Source: Sipunculus nudus (taxonomy: Eukaryota > Annelida > Sipuncula > Golfingiida > Sipunculidae). From it: 64,000 nucleotides of DNA. Shown here in pieces: positions 1 to 11,522 of the stretch. Within the stretch, counting starts at the first letter, position 1. Each line of letters starts with the position of its first letter. Both the position numbers and the translations under genes were made by a program. A model generated the notes under the pieces. The model was given only the letters and a program-made list of their open reading frames with translations, was not told the origin of the DNA and did no database searches. The stretch lies in contig CM049317.1 of NCBI GenBank assembly GCA_026874595.1, forward strand, positions 64,252,118-64,316,117, written 5' to 3'.

Positions 1-287
1 AGCGCGGCCTTCATTTGTGATTCATACGTGTGTAAACAGAGGAGGAGCGCGCTATCTCAATATCTGCGTGTAAACGCAATGCAGTTTGCAGGCCGGGATA
101 AGTGCTACGCGGCCTAACTTGACAGGGTAGCGCGTTCCAAATGGTCACTTGGTCTGGCACAGTGTGAACGCAAGATAACACGTTGCCCGCTCCACATTTA
201 TTTGGACCGGTTTAGCTGGCGCCACAATTTTTTATTGTAAATGAGGCTAATATCTGCGGGAAGGACTGATTTGTTGTTTTCCAAAGC

Positions 288-470
288 ATGCAGGTCTTCC
301 CAATAGAATTAAATCTCGCAAATGTGGGTAAAATGCTATCAGGGGTTCCCCCGCGCGAAAAGAAATCCACGTGCGTGGAGAGGCACTTTAACACAGAAGA
401 CCTACGCCAATTTACTGATGAAACTTATTTCTGCCAATTAGGTAGTATTTTGTTTACGTTTATATATTGA
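288..470 (+). other. Short ORF with weak THAP-like look
   Basis: A 60-residue open frame. Its middle reads KSTCVERHFNTEDL, resembling the C-terminal Cys/His-Phe part of a THAP zinc-binding domain, and is preceded by a Phe-Pro segment. The Cys-His spacing is C-x3-H, whereas THAP has C-x2-H, and the first CxxC pair is not visible upstream before a stop. If real, it would be a broken or spliced remnant. It could equally be chance. No function is assigned. Confidence 0.12.
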
Positions 471-1140
471 TTTTTGATTGCATGAATATATAAACTTTTA
501 ACAGTATTTCATCATGTGAATATCCTGAATAAATTGGTATTTGTTGCTCTGGAGGGCAGGTCTAGTGTCATTTTAAACTGCTTCATCTACCTCACTCACT
601 CTTCCCTTTATTATCAATGTGCTTTTTGTATAAAACATTTAGTTTCAAATGGGTTTTCAGATAGTTTGCTGAGCAAGTGATTGCATAGTTTTTTTCACAT
701 AACAGCATACTCTTATTCAATAACAGTTTATATTATGCTTACACTTTGTTCCGCTTCCTTGACCTTTAATGTCATTATGACTATTTTATTGCAGCCATGT
801 CGATGAAGCGGGAACAAGGTAGGGAGCGATTATGGAATAGGTCTCTACTAGAAAATTTATATGTATGAAGGGAATAGTTTTTATGCTAAAGTAAAGAATG
901 TGATATAGTTGATTGGGATAGAGTTAAAATGAGTGGTGATAAACTGATATGTAAAACCTTAAGTCACAATTTTTCCTCGTCTGCACTTTTCAATATTATC
1001 CTCACACTGCGCAGACTCGGACTCACAAGAGTACGACTCCAATGTTTAGGCATTATTGGAGTCTAAACCTGACCCCACAATGCACTGGGGCTTCTAAATA
1101 CACCAGCGGCGTAGGTATAAATATAGTGAAGAAGACAATG

Positions 1141-1406
1141 TAGTCCGTTCAAGTGTGTTGGATAAGAATTGTCTCGCGGCAAATTACATAAACATGGGTT
1201 TTCTTTTGTGGTAATGACTTAATTTACGGTATAAGTAATACTTTTAAGCATGCGCATGTGGAATTTAAACAGGAGGTGTTTCCTTGAAATGTAACATATA
1301 TTAATTTTAAAGTTTCGCAGTTGAGACAAGTAGTCCCGGTCGTCACACAATGCCCAAATAGAAGAGATTCGTTTCGAGTAGAAAAGACCTCAAGTGGAAG
1401 GACGCA
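1141..1406 (+). repeat. Dispersed repeat, copy 1
   Basis: About 265 bases that align by eye in the same orientation with 51197-51455, with small indels. Shared blocks include GCAAATTACATAAACATG, TTTCCTTGAAAT and AGAAGAGATT. No reading frame is conserved between the two copies and no terminal structure was seen, so the class of element is unknown. Confidence 0.6.
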
Positions 1407-4400
1407 TTATCCTTTAGAGTAAATACGTGAACCTAGCTAGTAGGCACCTATTCTGTAACCGTACTCAAAGAAGAAGCGTAATAAGATATATTATTTAAAA
1501 AGACTTATAAAAGCAAATCGAACAGCATTCATTCCAGCAATGGTCTGTTAAGATTTTTTAAAATTCAATTTTCTTTGAAAAATATATAAAGGCTTATTTG
1601 GGCTTTTACCTTGTGCATTGCAATATGATATTAATCAAATGGTTTAAAAAAATAGCAAGAATCCTAATAGCTGCATTATTTATATATTTATGTGTTGTAG
1701 AAGAGGTCAAGGTATATATTGTACTTCTAGGGAATAAAGTTCCTTGCATGTGATACGACCAATGGATGCAATATTTTGTAAATATCAGTTTTCTAATACT
1801 CGATATAGTGATGCCTATACTTTTTAATGTTGAGAGGTTGTCATATTGTAATAATACTGCAACATAATGCGTCTATCATGGTCATGTCAGTTTTGATAGC
1901 AAAAACTGTGTAAATTTTAATATTGTGCCTGTAGTAAAGACATACAAGCTCCTATGGCTGTTTTTCCTATACTAGACAAGGATTCTGTATGACCAAGTGA
2001 ATTATTCAGCAGGAAAAATATTGCTGGGTTGTCTGTGCACATGTGCAAGTTGAAATCCAGAGTTTACAGATTTGGTGAAAGTATGCAAGGCAAGAAGAGG
2101 GTGGACAGTATGGGGTTAAGTATGCAAGGGGAGGAGAGAGTGGGCAGTATAGGGGTTAAGTATGCATGGTGAAGAGAGGGTGGGCAGTATGGGATAAAGT
2201 ATGCAATGCAAGGTGAGGGTGCATAGGAATGGGTTTAAGTATGCAAGGTGAGGAGAGGGTTGACAGGAAGGGGGAAAGGATGCAAGGTGAAGAGAGGGTC
2301 GTCAGGATGGGGGTAAAGTATGCAAGGTGAGGTGAGGGTGAACAGGATGGGGGTAAAGTATGCAAGGTGAAGAGAGGGTGGTCAGGATGGGGGTAAAGTA
2401 TGCAAGGTGAGAGAGGGTGCACAGGATGGGGGTAAGGTATGCAAGGTGAGGTGAGGGTGGACAGGATGGGGGCAAAGTATGCAAGGTGAGGTGAGGGTGG
2501 ACAGGATGGGGGTAAAGAATACAAGTTGAGGAGAGGGTGGATAGGATGGGGGTAAAGTATGCAAGGTGAAGAGAGGGTGGACAGGATGGGGGGGGGAGGG
2601 GAAAGAATACAAGGTGAGGAGAGGGTGGAAAGGATGGGGGTAAAGAATACAAGTTGAGGAGAGGGGGACAGGATGGGGGTAAAGTATGCATGGTGAAGAG
2701 AGGTTGCACAGGATGGGGGTAAGGTATGCAAGGTGAGGTGAGGGTGCACAGGATGGGAGTAAAGTATGCAAGGTGAAGTGAGGGTGGACAGAATGGGGGT
2801 AAAGAATACAAGGTACAGAGAGGGTGGACAGGATGGGGGTAAGGTATGCAAGGTGAGGCGAGGGTGGACAGGATGGGAGTAAAGTATGCAAGGTGAAGAG
2901 AGGGTGCACAGGATGGGGGTAAGGTATGCAAGGTGAGGTGAGGGTGGACAGGATGGGGGTAAAGTATGCAAGGTGAGGTGAGGATGGACAGGATGGGGGT
3001 AAAGTATGCAAGGTGAGGTGAGGGTGGACAGGATGGGGGTAAAGTATGCAAGGTGAGGTGAGGGTGGACAGGATGGGGGTAAAGTATGCAAGGTGAGGAG
3101 AGGGTGGACAGGATGGGGGGTAAAGAATACAAGTTGAGGAGAGGGTGAAAAGGATGGGGTAAAGTATGCAAGTTGAGGAGAGGGTGGACAGGATGGGGGT
3201 AAGGTATGCAAGGTGATGAGAGGGTGGACAGGATGGGGGTAAAGTATGCAAGGTGAAGAGAGGGTGGACAGGATGGGGGTAAAGTATGCAAGGTGTAGAG
3301 AGGGTGGACAGGATGGGGGTAAAGTATGCAAGGTAAAGAGAGGGTGGACAGGATGGGGGTTAAGTATGCAAGGTAAAGAGAGGGTGGACAGGATTGGGGT
3401 AAAGAATGCAAGGTGAGGAGAGGGTTGACAGGAAGGGGGAAAGGATGCAAGGTGAAGAGAGGGTCGTCAGGATGGGGGTAAAGTATGCAAGGTGAGGTGA
3501 GGGTGAACAGGATGGGGGTAAAGTATGCAAGGTGAAGAGAGGGTGGTCAGGATGGGGGTAAAGTATGCAAGGTGAGAGAGGGTGCACAGGATGGGGGTAA
3601 GGTATGCAAGGTGAGGTGAGGGTGGACAGGATGGGGGCAAAGTATGCAAGGTGAGGTGAGGGTGGACAGGATGGGGGTAAAGAATACAAGTTGAGGAGAG
3701 GGTGGATAGGATGGGGGTAAAGTATGCAAGGTGAAGAGAGGGTGGACAGGATGGGGGGGGGGGGAGGGGAAAGAATACAAGGTGAGGAGAGGGTGGAAAG
3801 GATGGGGGTAAAGAATACAAGTTGAGGAGAGGGGGACAGGATGGGGGTAAAGTATGCATGGTGAAGAGAGGTTGCACAGGATGGGGGTAAGGTATGCAAG
3901 GTGAGGTGAGGGTGCACAGGATGGGAGTAAAGTATGCAAGGTGAAGTGAGGGTGGACAGAATGGGGGTAAAGAATACAAGGTACGGAGAGGGTGGACAGG
4001 ATGGGGGTAAGGTATGCAAGGTGAGGCGAGGGTGGACAGGATGGGAGTAAAGTATGCAAGGTGAAGAGAGGGTGCACAGGATGGGGGTAAGGTATGCAAG
4101 GTGAGGTGAGGGTGGACAGGATGGGGGTAAAGTATGCAAGGTGAGGTGAGGATGGACAGGATGGGGGTAAAGTATGCAAGGTGAGGTGAGGGTGGACAGG
4201 ATGGGGGTAAAGTATGCAAGGTGAGGTGAGGGTGGACAGGATGGGGGTAAAGTATGCAAGGTAAAGAGAGGGTGGACAGGATGGGGGTAAAGTATGCAAG
4301 GTGAAGAGAGGGTGGTTAGGATGGGGGTAAAGTATGCAAGGTAAAGAGAGGGTGGACAGGATGGGGTAAAGTATGCAAGGTAAAGTGAGGGTGGACAGGA

Positions 4401-5980
4401 TGGGGGTAAAGTATGCAAGGTAAAGAGAGGGTGGACAGGATGGGGGTAAAGTATGCAAGGTGAAGAGAGGGTGGACAGGATGGGGGTAAAGTATGCAAGG
4501 AAAAAAGAGGATGGACAGGATGGGGGTAAAGTATGCAAGGTTAAGAGAGGGTGGACAGGATGGGGGTAAAGTATGCAAGGTGAAGTGAGGGTGGACAGGA
4601 TGGGGGGTAAAGAATACAAGGTGAGGAGAGGGTGGAAAGGATGGGGTAAAGAATACAAGTTGAGAAGAGAGGGACAGGATGGGGGTAAAGTATGCAAGGT
4701 AAAGAGAGGGTGGACAGGATGGGGGTAAAGTATGCAAGGTAAAGAGAGGGTGGACAGGATGGGGGTAAAGTATGCAAGTTGAGGAGAGGGTGGACAGGAT
4801 GGGGGTAAGATATGCAAGGTGAGGTGAGGGTGCACAGGATGGGGGTAAAGTATGCAAGGTGAAGTGAGGGTGGACAGGATGGGGGTAAGGTATGCAAGGT
4901 GAGGTGAGGGTGCACAGGATGGGGGTAAAGTATGCAAGGTGAAGTGAGGGTGGACAGGATGGGGGGTAAAGAATACAAGGTGAAGAGAGGGTGCACAGGA
5001 TGTGGGTAAGGTATGCAAGGTGAGGCAAGGGTGGACAGGATGGCGGTAAAGTATGCAAGGTGAAGAGAGGGTGCACAGGATGGGGGTAAGGTATGCAAGG
5101 TGAGGTGAGGTTGGACAGGATGGGGTAAAGTATGCAAGGTGAAGAGAGGTTGCACAGGATGGGGGTAAGGTATGCAAGGTGAAGTGAGGGTGCACAGGAT
5201 GGGGGTAAAGTATGCAAGGTGAAGTGAGGGTGGACAGGATGGGGGTAAAGAATACAAGGTGAGGAGAGGGTGGACAGGATGGGGGTAAGGTATGCAAGGT
5301 GAGGCAAGGGTGGACAGGATGGGGGTAAAGTATGCATGGTGAAGTGAGGGTGGACAGGATGGGGGTAAAGAATACAAGGTGAGGAGAGGGTGGACAGGAT
5401 GGGGGGTAAAGAATACAAGTTGAGGAGAGGGTGGACAGGATGGGGTAAAGTATGCAAGTTGAGGAGAGGGTGGACAGGATGGGGGTAAGACTGCAAGGTG
5501 AAGAGAGGGTGGTTAGGATGGGGGTAAAGTATGCAAGGTGTAGAGAGGGTGGACAGGATGGGGGTAAAGTATGCAAGGTAAAGAGAGGGTGGACAGGATG
5601 GGGGTTAAGTATGCAAGGTAAAGAGAGGGTGGACAGGATTGGGGTAAAGAATGCAAGGTGAAGAGAGGGTGGACAGGATGGGGGTAAAGTATGCAAGGTG
5701 AAGTGAGGGTGGACAGGATGGGGGTAAAGTATGCAAGGTAAAGTAAGGATGGACAGGATTTGTGGTAAAGAACACAAGGTGAGGAGAAGGTGGAAAGGAT
5801 GGGGTAAGGTATGCAAGATGAGGAGAGGGTGCAAAGGATAGGGGTAAGGTATGCAAGGTGAGGTCAGGGTGGACAGGATGTGGGTAAAGTATGCAAGGTG
5901 AAGTGAGGGTGGACAGGATTGGGGGTAAAGAATACAAGTTGAGTAGAGGACGGACAGGATGGGGGTAAAGTATGCAAGGT

Positions 5981-6064
5981 GATGGGCAGGATGGATTAAA
6001 GTTTAAGAAAACAAAACACTGGAGAAAACTTGATTATTTTTTAAAATTCTCTGTAATACAACAA
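5981..6064 (+). repeat. Captured right-flank segment inside array, copy 1
   Basis: Non-minisatellite sequence beginning GATGGGCAGGATGGATTAAA and ending in ACAACAA, after which 40-bp units resume. It matches the true right boundary of the array at 9921-10003, apart from a base or two. Confidence 0.9.
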
Positions 6065-8313
6065 TGGACAGGATAGGTGGTAAAGAACACAAGGTGAGGA
6101 GAAGGTGGAAAGGATGGGGTATGGTATGCAAGATGAGGAGAGGGTGCACAGGATAGGGGTAAGGTATGCAAGGTGAGGTCAGGGTGGAAAGGATGGGGTA
6201 AGGTATGCAAGATGAGGAGAGGGTGGACAGGATCGGGGCAAAGTATGCAGGATGGGGGTAAAGTATGCAAGGTAAAGAGAGAGTGGACAGGATGGGGGTA
6301 AAGTATGCAAGGTGAAGAGAGGGTGGACAGGATGGGGGTAAAGTATGCAAGGTAAAAAGAGGGTGGACAGGATGGGGGTAAAGTATGCAAGGTGAAGAGA
6401 GGGTGTTTAGGATGGGGGTAAAGTATGCAAGGTGAAGAGAGGGTGGTTAGGATGGGGGTAAGGTATGCAAGGTGTAGAGAGGGTGGACAGGATGGGGGTA
6501 AAGTATGCAAGGTAAAGAGAGGGTGGACAGGATAGGGGTAAAGTATGCAAGGTAAAGAGAGGGTGGACAGGATGGGGGTAAAGTATGCAAGGTAAAGAGA
6601 GGTTGGACAGGATGGGGGTAAAGTATGCAAGGTAAAGAGAGGGTGGACAGGATGGGGGTAAAGTATGCAAGGTGAAGAGAGGTTGGACAGGATGGGGGTA
6701 AAGTATGCAAGGTAAAGAGAGGGTGGACAGGATGGGGGTAAAGTATGCAAGGTGAAGAGAGGGTGGTTAGGATGGGGGTAAAGTATGCAAGGTAAAGAGA
6801 GGGTGGACAGGATGGGGTAAAGTATGCAAGGTAAAGTGAGGGTGGACAGGATGGGGGTAAAGTATGCAAGGTAAAGAGAGGGTGGACAGGATGGGGGTAA
6901 AGTATGCAAGGTGAAGAGAGGGTGGTTAGGATGGGGGTAAAGTATGCAAGGTAAAGAGAGGGTGGACAGGATGGGGTAAAGTATGCAAGGTAAAGTGAGG
7001 GTGGACAGGATGGGGGTAAAGTATGCAAGGTAAAGAGAGGGTGGACAGGATGGGGGTAAGGTATGCAAAGAAAAGAGAGGGTGGACAGGATGGGGGTAAA
7101 GTATGCAAGGTTAAGAGAGGGTGGACAGGATGGGGGTAAAGTATGCAAGGTGAAGTGAGGGTGGACAAGATGGGGGGTAAAGAATACAAGGTGAGGAGAG
7201 GGTGGAAAGGATGGGGTAAAGAATACAAGTTGAGGAGAGAGGGACAGGATGGGGGTAAAGTATGCAAGGTAAAGAGGGGGGGTTGGACAGGATGGGGGTA
7301 AAGTATGCAAGGTAAAGAGAGGGTGGACAGGATGGGGGTAAAGTATGCAAGTTGAGGAGAGGGTGGACAGGATGGGGGTAAGATATGCAAGGTGAGGTGA
7401 GGGTGCACAGGATGGGGGTAAAGTATGCAAGGTGAAGTGAGGGTGGACAGGATGGGGGTAAGGTATGCAAGGTGAGGTGAGGGTGGACAGGATGGGGGTA
7501 AGGTATGCAAGGTGAGGCAAGGGTGGACAGGATGGGGGTAAAGTATGCAAGGTGAAGTGAGGGTGGACAGGATGGGGGTAAAGAATACAAGGTGAGGAGA
7601 GGGTGGACAGGATGGGGGTAAGGTATGCAAGGTGAGGCAAGGGTGGACAGGATGGGGGTAAAGTATGCAAGGTGAAGTGAGGGTGGACAGGATGGGGGTA
7701 AAGAATACAAGGTGAGGAGAGGGTGGACAGGATGGGGGGTAAAGAATACAAGTTGAGGAGAGGGTGGACAGGATAGGGTAAAGTATGCAAGTTGAGGAGA
7801 GGGTGGACAGGATGGGGGTAAGACTGCAAGGTGAAGAGAGGGTGGTTAGGATGGGGGTAAAGTATGCAAGGTGTAGAGAGGGTGGACAGGATGGGGGTAA
7901 AGTATGCAAGGTAAAGAGAGGGTGGACAGGATGGGGGTTAAGTATGCAAGGTAAAGAGAGGGTGGACAGGATTGGGGTAAAGAATGCAAGGTGAAGAGAG
8001 GGTGGACAGGATGGGGGTAAAGTATGCAAGGTGAAGTGAAGGTGGACAGGATGGGGGTAAAGTATGCAAGGTAAAGTAAGGATGGACAGGATTTGTGGTA
8101 AAGAACACAAGGTAAGGAGAAGGTGGAAAGGATGGGGTAAGGTATGCAAGATGAGGAGAGGGTGCAAAGGATAGGGGTAAGGTATGCAAGGTGAGGTCAG
8201 GGTGGACAGGATGTGGGTAAAGTATGCAAGGTGAAGTGAGGGTGGACAGGATTGGGGGTAAAGAATACAAGTTGAGTAGAGGACGGACAGGATGGGGGTA
8301 AAGTATGCAAGGT

Positions 8314-8397
8314 GATGGGCAGGATGGATTAAAGTTTAAGAAAACAAAACACTGGAGAAAACTTGATTATTTTTTAAATTTCTCTGTAATACAACAA
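8314..8397 (+). repeat. Captured right-flank segment inside array, copy 2
   Basis: Second internal copy, exactly 2333 bases after copy 1. The same junction into TGGACAGGATAGGTGG follows, so the copies descend from one event and were duplicated with their surroundings. Confidence 0.9.
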
Positions 8398-9247
8398 TGG
8401 ACAGGATAGGTGGTAAAGAACACAAGGTGAGGAGAAGGTGGAAAGGATGGGGTAAGGTATGCAAGATGAGGAGAGGGTGCACAGGATAGGGGTAAGGTAT
8501 GCAAGGTGAGGTCAGGGTGGAAAGGATGGGGTAAGGTATGCAAGATGAGGAGAGGGTGGACAGGATCGGGGCAAAGTATGCAGGATGGGGGTAAAGTATG
8601 CAAGGTAAAGAGAGAGTGGACAGGATGGGGGTAAAGTATGCAAGGTGAAGAGAGGGTGGACAGGATGGGGGTAAAGTATGCAAGGTAAAAAGAGGGTGGA
8701 CAGGATGGGGGTAAAGTATGCAAAGTGAAGAGAGGGTGTTTAGGATGGGGGTAAAGTATGCAAGGTGAAGAGAGGGTGGTTAGGATGGGGGTAAGGTATG
8801 CAAGGTGTAGAGAGGGTGGACAGGATGGGGGTAAAGTATGCAAGGTAAAGAGAGGGTGGACAGGATGGGGGTAAAGTATGCAAGGTAAAGAGAGGGTGGA
8901 CAGGATGGGGGTAAAGTATGCAAGGTGAAGAGAGGTTGGACAGGATGGGGGTAAAGTATGCAAGGTAAAGAGAGGGTGGACAGGATGGGGGTAAAGTATG
9001 CAAGGTAAAGTAAGGATGGACAGGATAGGTGGTAAAGAACACAAGGTGAGGAGAAGGTGGAAAGGATGGGGTAAGGTATGCAAGATGAGGAGAGGGTGCA
9101 AAGGATAGGGGTAAGGTATGCAAGGTGAGGTCAGGGTGGACAGGATGTGGGTAAAGTATGCAAGGTGAAGTGAGGGTGGACAGGATTGGGGGTAAAGAAT
9201 ACAAGTTGAGTAGAGGACGGACAGGATGGGGGTAAAGTATGCAAGGT

Positions 9248-9331
9248 GATGGGCAGGATGGATTAAAGTTTAAGAAAACAAAACACTGGAGAAAACTTGA
9301 TTATTTTTTAAATTTCTCTGTAATACAACAA
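9248..9331 (+). repeat. Captured right-flank segment inside array, copy 3
   Basis: Third internal copy, 934 bases after copy 2, with the same entry and exit junctions. Confidence 0.9.
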
Positions 9332-9920
9332 TGGACAGGAAAGGTGGTAAAGAACACAAGGTGAGGAGAAGGTGGAAAGGATGGGGTAAGGTATGCAAGA
9401 TGAGGAGAGGGTGCACAGGATAGGGGTAAGGTATGCAAGGTGAGGTCAGGGTGGAAAGGATGGGGTAAGGTATGCAAGATGAGGAGAGGGTGGACAGGAT
9501 CGGGGCAAAGTATGCAAGGTGAGGAGAGGGTGGACAGGATGGGGGTAAAGTATGCAAGGTGAAGAGAGGGTGGACAGGATGGGGGTAAAGTATGCAAGGC
9601 GAGGAGAGAACAGACAAGATGGGGGGAAAGTATGCAAGGCGAGGAGAGAACGGACAGGATGGGGGTAAAGTATGCAAGGTGAAGTGAGGGTGGACAGGAT
9701 GGGGGGTAAAGAATACAAGGTGAGGAGAGGGTGGACAGGATGGGTGTAAAGTATGCAAGGTGAAGAGAGGGTGGACAGGATGGGGGTAAAGTATGCAAGG
9801 GGAGGAGAGAACAGACAGGATGGGGTAAAGTATGCAAGGCAAGGAGAGAACGGACAGGATGGGGGTAAAGTATGCAAGGTGAGTAGAGGACGGACAGGAT
9901 GGGGGTAAAGTATGCAAGGT

Positions 9921-10003
9921 GATGGGCAGGATGGATTAAAGTTTAAGAAAACAAAACACTGGAGAAAACTTGATTATTTTTTAAATTTCTCTGTAATACA
10001 ACA
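9921..10003 (+). repeat. Right boundary of the minisatellite (source flank)
   Basis: The last copy, 673 bases after copy 3. Here the sequence does not return to 40-bp units but runs into unique DNA beginning CAGTGAATAGCACAC, so this is the original edge of the array. Confidence 0.8.
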
Positions 10004-11392
10004 ACAGTGAATAGCACACAAGTAGTCCCAATGCTGCTTCAACAAAAGGTACAGAGTTTACAAAATGATATGTCTAGTTTTCCTATCACATACAACTAAT
10101 ACACATTTGTTATTATACACTGAATGTCTTTCATAATAATACTTTGATATTTCATTCGTCTGCCAAGGCATATGACACCAGAAAGTTTAATATACTTATA
10201 TGATGAAAAATAATATATGAATGAAACTCTTCTGGGTTTCCATTCAGATTGTATGTGTGTGCAAGTGTGTTACTTAAAGAGTATGCATGTAAAGGAATTT
10301 GAGTAATGATTGGAATGATATCTATATATAGAGTAATACTTTCCCCACTTAATGACTTTACTTTTGGCTTTCTAAGCCTCAAAATATTCATAATGCTTGA
10401 TCTTCAGTCACAATTAGACCTACACAATCTGTCATTATGTCATACTTATCCATAAAACTGGCTCACCTGAAATGGTATATAGCATTGCTATCATATGCAC
10501 TGTTATAGTCTCCTACCTTGCAGTTTTCTACCTTGCAGTAACAAAAGCATATCTACTGCTGCAAGGAACAATCCTTTCACTACATATATTATTTGAAATA
10601 CATGTATTGCCATTCAGAGACTCAGAGGCCTGATGGTCACTTAAACATTTTGTAAATGATGATAATACAGAAAGTTTATATATCAGGCATGTACACACTT
10701 TCATGACTGTTATTTTTTAAATCTGGAGTCTTTGTAAAAACAGCAAAATGTTGGTGGTACCACCACAATAGCAGGCAACCCCCTTTTTCTAAGTATATTT
10801 ATATGTATGCTAAACAGTCTTGTCATCTACAGACTTGACTGTTTTCTTCACAATTTACATGATGACAGGGATATATATATGTGCATGATAAATATAATTA
10901 AATGGTCTTGAATATTAGATGTTGTGCCCTGAACAAGAAGAAGACTAATTTAATAACAAAAAAATTCCTGATATATTGGAAATACACATGGTACCACTTT
11001 TAGTTTATCTGCAGCACAAAATGTGGTGAGATCTGGTAAGCCATTGTTTAGGAAGAAAAAAATGCTGGCTGGTGGATAAATGACGATAGAGAAATTATTT
11101 AAGTATCACTGGACACATCCAACGGTGGCCCTCATCATTATCAAACTGATGATGCAGGTGATGTCCATAGTAACCATGTTAATTAATATTAATTAATTAC
11201 AAATACTAGGTGATATGTATGCTACCCTGATATGAAAGCAATTTGCTGTATAACATTCAAAAAGATGGGCTTATAATCCCTCTTCATCACAGTAATATTC
11301 TTTAAGATGTATCCTGTGGTTGGTTTCAGCCAGGTGGTCAGCATTTATAAATTCCTGTTCGTCTAGCAGAATCATCAGTATCCCCATTAACA
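10004..11392. other. ERICH2 3' flank and probable 3' UTR
   Basis: AT-rich non-coding sequence between the minisatellite and the ERICH2 stop codon. A minus-strand ATTAAA lies at 10954-10949, about 440 bases past the stop, and could serve as a poly(A) signal. No other gene was recognised. Confidence 0.45.
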
Positions 11393-11522
11393 TCAGTCTT
11401 CCTGACTGAACTCTCTCATCACCATGTGCATCATAAGCTCCATCCACTTCCCCTCATCCAGATCGTCATTCTCCACTCTGCCTCCAGTGGCGCCCTCTTC
11501 TTCCTCATCATCCTCAGGAGAA
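11393..11522 (-). CDS. ERICH2: ERICH2 terminal coding exon 10
   Basis: A 130-base exon with acceptor ATATCAG, encoding SPEDDEEEEGATGGRVENDD then LDEGKWMELMMHMVMREF and SQED before TGA at 11395-11393. Confidence 0.75.

Larger units (their letters stand above)
1..2073. other. Left flank, no confident gene
   Basis: AT-rich DNA with a slightly more GC-rich first 200 bases. No ORF has recognisable family features apart from a weak fragment at 288-470, described separately. A dispersed repeat occupies about 1141-1406. A short stretch near 796-818 is preceded by a pyrimidine-rich AG and followed by GTAGGG, so it could be a tiny exon, but nothing supports it further. No tRNA or rRNA was seen. Confidence 0.5.
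2074..9947. repeat. 40-bp purine-rich minisatellite array with higher-order blocks
   Basis: Roughly 190 tandem copies of a 40-bp unit, for example GGATGGGGGTAAAGTATGCA followed by AGGTGAAGAGAGGGTGGACA. Units vary mainly at GTATGC/GAATAC and at GAAGAG/GAGGTG/AAAGAG. The plus strand is almost all purine. Superimposed on the 40-bp period are larger duplicated blocks: 5452-8167 contains two copies offset by 2333 bases, and the block near 2261 recurs near 3426 (offset 1165, half of 2333). Homopolymer G runs expand locally (2587-2597, 3758-3770). Three minus-strand frames stay open for hundreds of codons because the unit has almost no stops and 40 is not a multiple of 3. These frames have a 40-residue super-period and are not genes. 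Confidence 0.97.

Noticed and set aside
2156-8167. Long minus-strand ORFs (up to 824 codons) encoding Cys/Pro/His repeats
   Set aside because: All three frames are open simultaneously, the repeat period is 40 bases (not a codon multiple), and variation does not respect any frame. They are shadows of a minisatellite.
2074-9947. CRISPR-like regular repeat
   Set aside because: There are no unique spacers; the whole 40-bp unit is repeated and the genome is eukaryotic.
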